Below, in pieces: positions 34,337 to 42,851 of a stretch of DNA of 64,000 nt. Origin of the DNA: Archangium gephyra (GTDB lineage: Bacteria; Myxococcota; Myxococcia; Myxococcales; Myxococcaceae). The stretch lies in the NCBI GenBank assembly GCA_003243425.1, contig QFQP01000005.1:1-64000 (forward strand), given 5' to 3'. The stretch's first letter is position 1; each line of letters begins with the position of its first letter. The notes under the pieces are model-generated. The model worked only from the letters and a program-made list of their open reading frames with translations, had not been told where the DNA came from and did not search any database. The position numbers and the translations under genes are program-made.

Positions 34337-35520
34337 GCTGGCGCCTCCGCGAAGAAGTTCATCAACGCAGTCACCACCACCGAGTTCGCAAAGTCGATGA
34401 GGAACGCACCGACCAGCGGAACGATGAACCACGCGCGAGGCGCCGGCCCGTGCCGCTTCGTCAGTTCACTCATGCACGCCATGGCGTTCGCGGTGGTGCC
34501 CAGCATGAAGCCGCTGAACCCACCGGCCGTCACCGCCGCTTCGTAGTCGCGCCCCATCACCCGGAACACGAGCACGCACAGCAGCCCCACGAGCACCACC
34601 TGCGCGACCAGCATCACCAGCGCCGGCAACGCGAGCTGCCACAACGTCCACAGCTGCAGCGTCAACAGCGCCATCACGATGAACAGCTGCAGCGCGGCGT
34701 CACCGACCGTCTCGAGGATGGGCTCCGACACGAACGGCTCGCCGCGCAGGTCGTCGAGGTTTCGCAGCACCGACGCCACCAGCATCGCGCCCACGTACGC
34801 CGGCAACACCACGCCGGCCTTCGTGAACGCGCTCGACACCACGCTGCCCAGGCCCATGGCCACCGCCAACAGCGCCAGCATCGGCAACACCCGCGCCGAC
34901 TCGAGCTGGGCAGGTGCCTCTTCCACGTGCGCTTCACCCTTCACCACGTGCGCGCGCGCCGCGGCGACGAAGCGGCCTCCCAGCCAACCACCGAGCAGCC
35001 CACCGGCCGTGATGCCGAACATCGCGCTCGCCACGCCGATGCCGGCGGCGCCCTGCACGCCCAGCTTCTCGAACTCTTCGCCGAAGGCGAGCGCCGTCGC
35101 CGGCCCGCCGGTCAGCGCCACGCTGCCCGACGCCACGCCGATGAGCGGGTGCAGGTCGAAGGCGTACGCGAGCCCCACGCCCAGCACGTTCTGCATCACC
35201 GCGCCGAACAGCGAGAGCGCGAAGAAGACGAGCACCGGCACCCCGCCCTGCTTGAGCAGCTTGAGCCGCGCACCGAAGCCGATGGTGGTGAAGAACGTGA
35301 CCATCAACAGGTCGCGCAACCACAGCTCCATCGTGAAGTTGATGAGGCGATCTCTGAGCGCGAGCTGCAGCAGGGCCAGCACCAGCCCGCCCACGATGGC
35401 GGTGGGAATGTTGAGCCGCGCCAGCACCGGCCACGACCGCTTGACCCACGCTCCACACGCGAGGCCGACGGCTGCCAGCGCAGCCACTTGAATCACCGAG
35501 AGTTGGACGGAAGGCACCAC
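34333..35520 (-). CDS. GltS-type Na+/glutamate symporter
   Basis: 395 residues, about eleven hydrophobic segments. GTG 35520 is chosen because TACCAT ends 9 bases upstream; the next codon is also GTG. GltS (ESS family) marks are the two long inverted halves, VASGSVALTGGPATALAFG (re-entrant loop of the first half) and TAGGFSGFMLGTTANAMACM (second half). Inner membrane; likely Na+-driven uptake of glutamate or a related anion. Its stop overlaps the LysR start. Confidence 0.85.
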   Translation of the reverse strand: MVPSVQLSVIQVAALAAVGLACGAWVKRSWPVLARLNIPTAIVGGLVLALLQLALRDRLINFTMELWLRDLLMVTFFTTIGFGARLKLLKQGGVPVLVFFALSLFGAVMQNVLGVGLAYAFDLHPLIGVASGSVALTGGPATALAFGEEFEKLGVQGAAGIGVASAMFGITAGGLLGGWLGGRFVAAARAHVVKGEAHVEEAPAQLESARVLPMLALLAVAMGLGSVVSSAFTKAGVVLPAYVGAMLVASVLRNLDDLRGEPFVSEPILETVGDAALQLFIVMALLTLQLWTLWQLALPALVMLVAQVVLVGLLCVLVFRVMGRDYEAAVTAGGFSGFMLGTTANAMACMSELTKRHGPAPRAWFIVPLVGAFLIDFANSVVVTALMNFFAEAPA

Positions 35521-35529
35521 GGAGCGGTG

Positions 35530-35558
35530 ATGGTAACCGCACACCGCTGCGATACAGT
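35530..35558. promoter_or_regulatory. Face-to-face leaderless promoters
   Basis: In the 45-base gap between two divergent starts, minus-strand TACCAT (35535-35530) ends 9 bases before GTG 35520 and plus-strand TACAGT (35553-35558) ends 7 bases before ATG 35566. No room remains for Shine-Dalgarno leaders. Confidence 0.45.
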
Positions 35559-35565
35559 GAAGCGC

Positions 35566-35802
35566 ATGCGCCTCGCCCTCACGGTGGTCATGCTCGCTGC
35601 CTCGCTCTCGTTCGCCGACCAGCACCAGCACGGCGAGAACTGCCAGACGAAGTGCAACGTTCAGGCGTCGGACTGCATGAAGGCCTGCACCATCGACCCC
35701 AAAGACGCGCAGCGCCCCGAGCTGGTGAACAAGATGATGAATTGCCTCAAGGCGTGCCAGAGCCGCATGGAGGGCTGCAAGTCGACCTGCCCCACGAAGT
35801 GA
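35566..35802 (+). CDS. Small exported CX3C-repeat protein
   Basis: 78 residues. A signal peptide (MRLALTVVMLAASLSFA) leaves a mature part of about 60 residues with eight Cys as four CX3C motifs: CQTKC, CMKAC, CLKAC and CKSTC. Spacing inside each pair of motifs is six residues, so the unit CX3C-x6-CX3C occurs twice, around DPKDAQRPELVNKMMN. This fits two helical hairpins tied by disulfides, or metal sites. I do not know a named family. Periplasmic. Confidence 0.7.
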   Translation: MRLALTVVMLAASLSFADQHQHGENCQTKCNVQASDCMKACTIDPKDAQRPELVNKMMNCLKACQSRMEGCKSTCPTK

Positions 35803-35811
35803 GGCGCCGCT

Positions 35812-37269
35812 TCAGCTCTTCGACTTCATCGCCTTCGCGTCGAGGGCGTACTTCTTCACCAGCCGTTCGATGCTCTTGCGGTGCAGCCCTGATTCACGGG
35901 CCGCGCGGCTGATGTTGCCGTCACAGCGCTTGAGCACCTGACCGATGTACTCGCGCTCGAAGTTCTCGAGCAGCTGCTCCTTGGCGTCCTTGAACGAGAG
36001 GTGCTCGTTGAAGGGCAGCGGCTGCTCCTGGGTGTGCCCCTGCACGCGCGCCGGCAGGTGCGTAATGTCGATTTCTTCGCCGTCGCTGAACGTGAGCACG
36101 TGCGAAATCACGTTCATCAACTCGCGAATGTTCCCGGGCCACGCGTACTGCATGAGAATGCTCATCGCCTGAGCGCTCACGTGCTTCTTGCCGTGGCGGG
36201 CCACGAGGTCGGGGTCGCTCAGCTCCTTACGGATGATGTGCGGAATGTCTTCGCGGCGCTGGCGCAGCGGCGGCAGCTGAATGTTGATGACCGACAACCG
36301 GAAGTAGAGGTCTTCGCGGAAGTTGCCGGTCTGAATCTCTTTGACGAGGTCGCGGTTGGTCGCGGCGATGACGCGCACGTCGACCTCCTGGACGTCGTTG
36401 CCGCCCACGCGCCGCACTTCGCGGTTCTCGAGCACGCGCAAGAGCTTGGGCTGCAGGTCGGTGCGCAGCTCGCCCAGCTCGTCGAGGAAGATGGTGCCGC
36501 CATTCGCGCGCTCGAAGGCGCCGGGGCGTGCAGTGACCGCTCCGGTGAACGCGCCCTTCTCGTGGCCGAACAACTCACTCTCGATGAGGTTGGGAGGAAT
36601 GGCGCCGCAGTCGAGCACCACCATGGGCCCGCGCTTGCGGCCCGACAGCTCGTGAATGGCGCGCGCGACGAGTTCTTTGCCGGTGCCGGTCTCGCCCTGA
36701 ATGACGACCGACACGTCCATCGGCGCAATCTTGCGGATGAGGCCGAAGATCTGCCGCATCTTCACCGACTGGCCGACCATGCCGCACAGCTCGCCGTCGC
36801 GATCCGGCTCGACGGTCAGCTCTTCGTCGATGGGTGAGAACGAGAGCGTGGTCTGACCGGCGCGAATCTGACTGCCGGGTGAGAGGTACGCGCGCTCGAT
36901 GCGGCGGCCGTCGAGCCAGGTGCCGTTGGTCGAGTTGAGGTCGATGACCAGGTAGCCGCGCTCGGTGTACTGAATCTCGAAGTGGTGACGGCTGGCGGTG
37001 CGGTCTTCGACGAGCACCAGGTCGTTGCTGCTGTGGGCGCCCACGCGCAGGCGTTCTTTGTCGCTGACGGTCTCCTTCCCGAGGTCGGGGCCACCGGACA
37101 CCGCGAGCCGGCACTTGCGGACCTTGAGCGTGGTGCGGTTCTCGACCACCAGCGTGTGCGTGGTGGTGATGTGGCCTTCTTCGAACGGGTCCAGGTACGC
37201 GGCTTCACCCGGGCTGGTGAGAATTTCGTCCTGCACCGGAGGAGGCGGCTTCGTCGGGCTGCTCGACAT
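35812..37269 (-). CDS. FHA-domain sigma54 activator (NtrC-type)
   Basis: 485 residues. FHA domain (~55-145): LRVGAHSSNDLVL, SRHHFEI, NSTNGTWLDGRRI. Sigma54-activator AAA+ domain (~165-400): GETGTGKEL (Walker A), ESELFGHEKGAFTGAV (GAFTGA loop for sigma54 contact), GGTIFLDELGEL (Walker B) and an arginine finger region. Fis-type HTH at the end (GNISRAARESGLHRKSIERLVKKYAL). FHA binds phospho-Thr, so a Ser/Thr kinase is expected to control it; two are in this window but not adjacent. TAGCTT ends 9 bases before its ATG. Confidence 0.95.
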   Translation of the reverse strand: MSSSPTKPPPPVQDEILTSPGEAAYLDPFEEGHITTTHTLVVENRTTLKVRKCRLAVSGGPDLGKETVSDKERLRVGAHSSNDLVLVEDRTASRHHFEIQYTERGYLVIDLNSTNGTWLDGRRIERAYLSPGSQIRAGQTTLSFSPIDEELTVEPDRDGELCGMVGQSVKMRQIFGLIRKIAPMDVSVVIQGETGTGKELVARAIHELSGRKRGPMVVLDCGAIPPNLIESELFGHEKGAFTGAVTARPGAFERANGGTIFLDELGELRTDLQPKLLRVLENREVRRVGGNDVQEVDVRVIAATNRDLVKEIQTGNFREDLYFRLSVINIQLPPLRQRREDIPHIIRKELSDPDLVARHGKKHVSAQAMSILMQYAWPGNIRELMNVISHVLTFSDGEEIDITHLPARVQGHTQEQPLPFNEHLSFKDAKEQLLENFEREYIGQVLKRCDGNISRAARESGLHRKSIERLVKKYALDAKAMKSKS

Positions 37270-37278
37270 GGGGCGCGG

Positions 37279-37284
37279 AAGCTA
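37279..37284 (-). promoter_or_regulatory. TAGCTT -10-like box, leaderless start
   Basis: TAGCTT on the minus strand ends 9 bases before ATG 37269; no ribosome-binding site. Confidence 0.35.
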
Positions 37285-37356
37285 TTCCTCCGCGCGGAGT
37301 GCTGTCGATGTGCGCTTCGAGGGCGCCTGCGTTAGGAGCCGCGCCGGTTCGCCTCC

Positions 37357-38244
37357 GTGAAACAACCGCTCTCACACCCCGCAGCGCACGCGCTCATGCA
37401 CCTCACGGTCTTCGTGTGGGGCTTCACCGCGATCCTCGGCAAGGCCATCTCCGTCTCGGCCATCCCCCTCGTCTGGTACCGCCTGCTGGTGGTCATCGTG
37501 GTGATGCCCGCGGTGCTGTGGTGGCGAGAATTGCCGTGGCGCATCACCGGCCGGCAGCTGCGCGCCTTCGCCATCGTCGGCACGCTGGTCGCGCTGCACT
37601 GGCTGCTCTTCTACGGCTGCATCAAGTACGCGGGCGTCGCCGTAGCGGTGCTGTGCCTGTCGACCACCACCTTCTTCACCGCGCTCATGGAGCCCCTCGT
37701 CTTCAAGCGCGGCTTCAACGCGGGCGAAGCGCTGGTCGGCTTCGGGGTGATGGCCGGCGTGAGCTTCCTGGTCAAAGTCGAGACCCACACCGACACGCTG
37801 GGCCTGGCGATGGGCCTGGGCAGCGCGCTGTTCTCGGCGGCCTTCGGCACCTTGAACGGCAAGCTCGCGCGGCAGACCGCGGGCGAAGTGATGACCTTCT
37901 GGGAGCTGACCTGCGCCTTCGTCATCACCACGCTCTTCTTCGCGTGGGCGCCGGAGACGTTCGTCGCGCCGCTGGCGCTGTCATGGAAGGACGTGGGGTT
38001 GCTGCTGGGGCTCGGGGTGGGCTGCACCGTGCTGCCGTGGCTGTGGAGCCTGCGCGTGTTGCAGACCCTGCAGCCCTACGCACTGGCGCTGGCGGTGTCG
38101 CTCGAGCCCATCTACGCGATGGGCCTCGCGTTGCTGCTCTTCCCCGACGCAGAGGCGCTCACCTGGCGCTTCTACGCGGGGACGCTGGTGTTGCTGGCGC
38201 TGGTGGCCATCAACACCTGGCGGCGCAAACCGTCGGCTCAGTGA
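37357..38244 (+). CDS. EamA/DMT-family transporter
   Basis: 295 residues, ten hydrophobic segments in two five-helix halves. The first half has LTVFVWGFTAILGKAISVSAIPLVWYRLLVV and HWLLFYGCIKYAGVAVAVLCLSTTTFFTALMEPL, the second LQPYALALAVSLEPIYAMGLALLLF, both typical EamA segments. GTG start, TAGGAG 18 bases upstream. Inner-membrane exporter or permease; substrate unknown. Its 3' end overlaps the convergent Dps gene by 7 bases. Confidence 0.9.
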   Translation: MKQPLSHPAAHALMHLTVFVWGFTAILGKAISVSAIPLVWYRLLVVIVVMPAVLWWRELPWRITGRQLRAFAIVGTLVALHWLLFYGCIKYAGVAVAVLCLSTTTFFTALMEPLVFKRGFNAGEALVGFGVMAGVSFLVKVETHTDTLGLAMGLGSALFSAAFGTLNGKLARQTAGEVMTFWELTCAFVITTLFFAWAPETFVAPLALSWKDVGLLLGLGVGCTVLPWLWSLRVLQTLQPYALALAVSLEPIYAMGLALLLFPDAEALTWRFYAGTLVLLALVAINTWRRKPSAQ

Positions 38245-38798
38245 CCGGTGTTGGGGTCGCCGCGGCGGCTCGACTCGTAGAGGAACCACACGCGGCGCTC
38301 GGTCTCGTCGATGTAGTTCTCGAGCAGCGAGGTGGTGGCCGAGTCGCGGTACTCGCTGGTGAGGTCGTGCGACTCACGCATCGCCGAGGCGAGGCGCTGA
38401 TTGTCGTCACGCAGCTCCGCCAGCATGTCGAGCGCGTCGACGTAGTCGGCGTCGTTGTCGGAGATGCGCTGCAGCTTGGCGATGTGACCGATGGAGCGAA
38501 TCGTCATGCCGCCGACCTTGCGAATGCGCTCGGCCAGCACGTCGGTCATCGCGAAGAGCTGATCAGCCTGCTCGTCGAGCAGCAGGTGGTAGTCGCGGAA
38601 ATGCGGGCCGCTGATGTGCCAGTGAAAGTTCTTGGTCTTCAGGTACAGCGCGAACACGTCGGCGAGCAGCGCGTTGAGCGAGCCCGAGATGGCGGTGGTC
38701 GCTTCTGCACCCAGGTCGCTGGGCGTCGCGAGCCGCGCGGTGCGGGCCTTCTTCAAAGCGTCAGCGGGCTTCAGTTTCGAAACATTGCTCTTCGCCAT
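38238..38798 (-). CDS. dps: Dps-family DNA-binding ferritin
   Basis: 186 residues. ATG 38798 is preceded by GAGG. Intersubunit ferroxidase ligands are present: NFHWHISGPHFRDYHLLLDEQADQLFAMTDVLAER (His, Asp and Glu). A Lys/Ala-rich N-terminal tail (MAKSNVSKLKPADALKKARTARLA) could bind DNA. Dodecamer that stores iron and protects DNA under stress or starvation, in the cytoplasm. Overlaps the EamA gene tail to tail. Confidence 0.93.
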   Translation of the reverse strand: MAKSNVSKLKPADALKKARTARLATPSDLGAEATTAISGSLNALLADVFALYLKTKNFHWHISGPHFRDYHLLLDEQADQLFAMTDVLAERIRKVGGMTIRSIGHIAKLQRISDNDADYVDALDMLAELRDDNQRLASAMRESHDLTSEYRDSATTSLLENYIDETERRVWFLYESSRRGDPNTGH

Positions 38799-38891
38799 GG
38801 TGACCTCATTTCGTTGGAGAGATGCCGGGGACGTAACCACCACGCGAAGTGGCGGCACGCACAAGGCGCGAGTCATTCCGCCTCAGTGACG

Positions 38892-39725
38892 TCACTTCTT
38901 CTCGAACAGCTGCTTCTTCTCGCGATCGGTCGCCACGCGAATTCCCAGCACCTCGGCGTGCACCAGGCGGCCCGCGCCCCAGTCTTCGACGCCACCGCCG
39001 AAGCTCAGTGACTCGCCTTCGGCCTTGGTGGCGACCTTCGACACGCGCTTGCTCTTCTTGTCGACCTCGACCCTGCCGAGCCCGAAGCCGATGCGCGCCG
39101 ACAGCCCGAAGCGGTTCTTGTCGTTGAACTCCTTGGCTTCGGTGAGTGACCTGATGGGCATGTCGAACTTGATGGGCTGCGCGACCCACACGTTCTGCGT
39201 GACCTCGGCGCCGTCCTTCGCGGCAGAGTTGCCGGGGTCACCGGCCTTCACGTCGCTCCAGGCGATGGCGATGCGGCCGATGGAGTCGGTGCAGTCGATG
39301 GTGCCGTGCACGTCGATGGTGAACTGACCTTTCGGCGCGTCGTACGGCGAGAGCACCACCTGCGCAGGCGCGCGCAGCTTCACGATGTATTTCTTCGCGC
39401 GCGCGGCCTCGGCGACTTCCTTGCGGCGCGCGGCGTTGGCCTTCTTCTCGGCGGCGTCGGCACCCGGTGCGTCGCCCTGAAAGAGCGCCCAGAACCCTTC
39501 GGGGCACGGACCGTCGGGCAGAATCACCTGCGCTTGAGAATCGTCGTACGGCGGGTCGAGCTTCACGACCTCGGTCGGAATGGCCTCGAGCTTGTCTTCC
39601 TTCTTCGCCTTCGCTTCGGCTTCCTTCTTCTTCTGAAGCGCCGCGAGTTGATCAGCCGTACGCGAGCTGCCACCGCTGCACGCAGTCACGGCCACCGCGA
39701 GCGAGGAGACGAGAAGTCGACGCAT
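38892..39725 (-). CDS. Lipoprotein of unknown function
   Basis: 277 residues from ATG 39725 (a GTG three codons upstream is possible). Lipobox VTAC. A charged helix (DQLAALQKKKEAEAKAKKEDKLEAIP) follows the lipid Cys, then a beta-rich body with CPEGFWALFQGD, a helical insert (DAAEKKANAARRKEVAEAARAKKYIVKLRAPAQVVLSP) and VHGTIDCTDSIGRIAIAWSDV. No motif I recognise. Envelope. Confidence 0.65.
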   Translation of the reverse strand: MRRLLVSSLAVAVTACSGGSSRTADQLAALQKKKEAEAKAKKEDKLEAIPTEVVKLDPPYDDSQAQVILPDGPCPEGFWALFQGDAPGADAAEKKANAARRKEVAEAARAKKYIVKLRAPAQVVLSPYDAPKGQFTIDVHGTIDCTDSIGRIAIAWSDVKAGDPGNSAAKDGAEVTQNVWVAQPIKFDMPIRSLTEAKEFNDKNRFGLSARIGFGLGRVEVDKKSKRVSKVATKAEGESLSFGGGVEDWGAGRLVHAEVLGIRVATDREKKQLFEKK

Positions 39726-40038
39726 GGCGGGCACTCTCGCTCAGGTGTGGAGGCGAGGCATGGAAATTTGCCGTGGTGGTGAGCGCGCGGAACATGTGGT
39801 GATTCGTAGAGCGAAAGCGGAAAGAAACGACGACAACAACGACGGTTGCTCACTTCGCGTCGTGCCCAGGGGCCTGCCCGTGACGACCCGGGCCGAAGAC
39901 GTTCGGACCCTTCCCCTTCAGGGCCGGCGCCGCACATAGATAAGCAGTGCGACAGATGTTCAGTACGCGCACGTGCGACATGTGCGTACCCACGTCACAT
40001 CGCTGCAACGTCGCCCACTGTGATTGCTTCGCGCGCCG
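39726..40038. promoter_or_regulatory. Divergent control region with a 27-bp dyad
   Basis: The 313-base gap between two divergent lipoprotein genes holds no gene. At 39963-39989 GTACGC and GCGTAC arms flank an imperfect dyad (CACGT...ACATG inside), with ten of twelve pairs matched. A TAGATA box lies at about 39938. A regulator or a hairpin is possible; nothing else is seen. Confidence 0.35.
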
Positions 40039-41346
40039 ATGTGGTGGCCGGTTCTCATCATCCTCCTCTGTTCCTGTGCAGCGCCGCAGGTGAAGCCCAC
40101 CGCGACGAGCGCTGATCAGGTTGTTCAGAAGAACATCCCCGATTCCGACGGCTCGAACGAAGAACTCGCGAAGGCGTGGGACCGCGAAGAAGCAAAGCCC
40201 GTCGCCGCACTTCAACGGCCTGCCGCCGAACCGGTCGTCGACCGCGCGCTCGCGTACAAAGAAGCGCTCGCTGCAGGTCAGTCGGCGCTCAAGAAGAAGC
40301 AGCTCGACGAAGCGCGCACGTTCGCAACGACTGCCGTGAAGGAAGCCGCTTCGCTCGACGGCGACGCGCGCTTTCAAGCAGGTCAACTCGCGTACCGCGT
40401 CGAACTCGCCGCCGATGATCTCGCCGCTGCGACCGAAGTCGCCGAAAGCTGGCGCGCGTCGTGTGGCCCCGAAAAGGCCGAAGCCTGTCGAGCAGCGTCA
40501 CTCACCGCGCTCACCACGTTGTCGAAGAAGGAAAAGTCACTGGCCCGCCGAGTGAAAGAACTCGGTGACGACGACACCTGCGCGATGAAAGCCGAACGCG
40601 CTCCGAAGCTGCTGCCGTGTGAAGGCGTCGCGCTGCTGCGCGCCAACAAACACGACGACGCGTGGCTCGCGCAGAAGTTGTTGCTGGCCCGTGCGTCACG
40701 AGAGAAAGACGAACACCGCCTCGTCGCGCTACTCGAAAAGGCGGAAGGCGCGTGTCGCGAAGCCCGCTGTGCAGCGCTGCGCCGCAAGGCGCTCACGAAG
40801 TTGATCACGCACGCGAAGTCGAAGAACGACGTCGACGGTGCGGCCACCTACGCGCTGCGTGAAGTCGCGGTCGTCAACGAGTCACTGCCCGAGGCGCACA
40901 AGCGCTGGGCCCGCACCGCTGCGCTCGAACAAACGTGCGCGGCCTACGACAAGGCCCACGGCCCCGGCACCTGCCGCGCCCTCGAAAAGAAGACGCTCGG
41001 CTACTGGACCTTCAAAGACTGGAGCCGCGACTCCGCCGGCACCGGGCTCACCTCGGAACACGTTCGCCAGGTGAACGACCACTTCGCGCCGCTGCTGCAG
41101 GAATGTCTCAACGAGCAGGCCAGACGCATGACGCGCCCCGACGCGGCGCGCTTCGACGTGCGCTGGGTGGTGTTCAACGATGGCCGGGTGGGTGAAGCGC
41201 ACCTCAGGCGCGACCTCGACGACACGCTGCTCGCGAAGTGCCTGCGTGCCCAGTTCGAGGGCTGGCGTTACCCGCGTTACGAAGGCGAGTACCAGAACGT
41301 CGAGCAGAGCTTCACGGTGACGGCCGTCGAACGTCGGTACCGCTGA
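40039..41346 (+). CDS. Lipoprotein with helical repeats and AgmX/PglI-like end
   Basis: 435 residues. ATG 40039 starts MWWPVLIILLCSCAAPQ, a lipoprotein signal (lipobox LCSC). The middle (~70-320) is Ala/Lys/Glu-rich alpha-helical, with TPR-like units. The last ~95 residues (VNDHFAPLLQECLNEQARRM...RFDVRWVVFNDGRVGEAHLRRDLDDTLLAKCLRAQFEGWRYPR) resemble the AgmX/PglI C-terminal domain of myxobacterial gliding and envelope proteins, which is TonB-C-like. Envelope role inferred. Confidence 0.7.
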   Translation: MWWPVLIILLCSCAAPQVKPTATSADQVVQKNIPDSDGSNEELAKAWDREEAKPVAALQRPAAEPVVDRALAYKEALAAGQSALKKKQLDEARTFATTAVKEAASLDGDARFQAGQLAYRVELAADDLAAATEVAESWRASCGPEKAEACRAASLTALTTLSKKEKSLARRVKELGDDDTCAMKAERAPKLLPCEGVALLRANKHDDAWLAQKLLLARASREKDEHRLVALLEKAEGACREARCAALRRKALTKLITHAKSKNDVDGAATYALREVAVVNESLPEAHKRWARTAALEQTCAAYDKAHGPGTCRALEKKTLGYWTFKDWSRDSAGTGLTSEHVRQVNDHFAPLLQECLNEQARRMTRPDAARFDVRWVVFNDGRVGEAHLRRDLDDTLLAKCLRAQFEGWRYPRYEGEYQNVEQSFTVTAVERRYR

Positions 41347-41362
41347 AGCACCGCGAGTCCGT

Positions 41363-41368
41363 TACATT
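41363..41368 (+). promoter_or_regulatory. TACATT -10-like box, leaderless start
   Basis: TACATT ends 10 bases before GTG 41379, which is therefore taken as the start of the hybrid kinase. Confidence 0.4.
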
Positions 41369-41378
41369 GGAAAGCGCT

Positions 41379-42851
41379 GTGGGGCTTCTTCCTGATGACG
41401 ATGTCGAAGTGGTGCGGCTGGCCGTGGACGCGACGGGCGTCGGCGTCTGGTCGCTCGATCTGCGCACCGGCGTGACGATGTGGAACCGGCGCATGTACGA
41501 GCTCACCGGGCTCGACACCCCCATCAACCCCGAGCGCTACATCCAGTACGTGCACTCCGATGATCAGGCCGTCGTCGAGCAGACCATCCGCACCACGATG
41601 GACACCGGTCAGTTCCACAGCCTGCCGCACCGCTTCGTGCGGCCCGACGGCAAGGTGCGGTGGATGCAGGTGTACGGGCGCGTGATGCACGAGAACGGCG
41701 CGCCGTTTCGCATCGTGGGCGGCAACGTCGACATCACCGAACAACGGGAGCTCGAGGAGCGGTTCCGCGCGTCGCATCGCCTCGAGACGGTGGGTCAGCT
41801 CGCCGCCGGCATCTCGCACAACTTCAACAACCTGCTGGCCACGATTCTGCCGGCCATCGAGCTGGCGAAAGACGCGACCCGGGGCGACGTGCAGGCCGCG
41901 CTCGAAGAAGCCGCCGTCGCCGGTACGCGCGCCGCCGAGCTGGTGCGTCAGGTCACCACGTGGAGCCGCAAAGACTCGACGCAGAGCACCACCATCGAGC
42001 CGATAGACGGGCTGGTGGAACGCGTGGTCGGCATGTGCCGCCGCTTCTTCGAGCCGATGTTCATCATCGACGTGAAGTTGAAGAGCGGCGTCGCGGTGCG
42101 CTGCCAGCTCGCCGAGCTCGAACAGGCAGTCATGAACCTGCTGGTGAACGCACGCGATGCGCTGCGTGACGCGGGGAGCATGCTGCCGAGAATCGAAGCG
42201 AGCTGCGAACGCGTGTCCGAGAACACGGTGCGCGTGCGCATTTCAGACAACGGGCCGGGCATCGAGCCGCAGGTGTTGAGCCACATCTTCGAGCCGTTCT
42301 TCACCACCAAGCCGGTGGGGAGCGGCACCGGGCTCGGCCTGTCGACGGTGATGGCGTGCGCGGACCGCCTGGGCGGCACCGTGCGCTGCGACACCACGCT
42401 CGGGCGCGGCGCGACGTTCGAATTGTTCCTCCCCATCGCGCGGGAAGTGCGAACGCCGGTGACGCAGTCGCAGTTGACCGACGGTGGTGGGGCGGTGGTG
42501 CTGGTGGTCGACGACGAGGCGCCGCTGCGCCGGGCGATCGCGCGCTTGCTGGTCCGCCATGGTTACAAGGTGATTCAGGCCGAAGACGGCCGCGCGGCGC
42601 TGGCAGTGCTGCGCAGCGACGAGGTGGTTTCCGTGGTGCTGCTGGACCAGGCGATGCCGTCGGGCGCCGGGCACACCTACGTGGCGCAGATGCGCTCGCT
42701 GCGGCCGGGGTTGCCGATTCTCTTTCACACCGGCCACGACGTGGTTGAAGAGCACCGCGCGCTGGTCGACGACGTGCTGCTCAAGCCGGTGCCGACCGAC
42801 GTGTTGCTCACCGCGCTGGCGACGCATCGCAAGCCGCGCACGTCAGGGTGA
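41379..42851 (+). CDS. PAS hybrid histidine kinase with receiver domain
   Basis: 490 residues, no TM segment, so cytoplasmic. PAS/PAC ~12-125 (GVWSLDLRTGVTMWNRRMYELTGLD; VDITEQRELEERF), phosphoacceptor His147 in GISHNFNNLL, N box (QAVMNLLVNARDAL), D box (ISDNGPGI), F box (FEPFFTTKPVGSGTGLGLSTVMA) and a C-terminal receiver (VLVVDDEAPLRRAIARLLVRHGY) with phospho-Asp in VVLLDQAMPS and Lys in LLKPVP. No separate output domain. It matches the layout of the frameshifted kinase at 17308 apart from that protein's membrane part. Ends overlap tail to tail with the peptidase gene by 9 bases. Confidence 0.9.
   Translation: MGLLPDDDVEVVRLAVDATGVGVWSLDLRTGVTMWNRRMYELTGLDTPINPERYIQYVHSDDQAVVEQTIRTTMDTGQFHSLPHRFVRPDGKVRWMQVYGRVMHENGAPFRIVGGNVDITEQRELEERFRASHRLETVGQLAAGISHNFNNLLATILPAIELAKDATRGDVQAALEEAAVAGTRAAELVRQVTTWSRKDSTQSTTIEPIDGLVERVVGMCRRFFEPMFIIDVKLKSGVAVRCQLAELEQAVMNLLVNARDALRDAGSMLPRIEASCERVSENTVRVRISDNGPGIEPQVLSHIFEPFFTTKPVGSGTGLGLSTVMACADRLGGTVRCDTTLGRGATFELFLPIAREVRTPVTQSQLTDGGGAVVLVVDDEAPLRRAIARLLVRHGYKVIQAEDGRAALAVLRSDEVVSVVLLDQAMPSGAGHTYVAQMRSLRPGLPILFHTGHDVVEEHRALVDDVLLKPVPTDVLLTALATHRKPRTSG

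Noticed and set aside
33553..35802. Very long plus-strand open frame opposite the LysR and GltS genes
   Set aside because: It is rich in Arg, His and Gln with no family likeness; the minus strand has clear GltS and LysR sequence. It is a shadow of G+C-rich codon bias.
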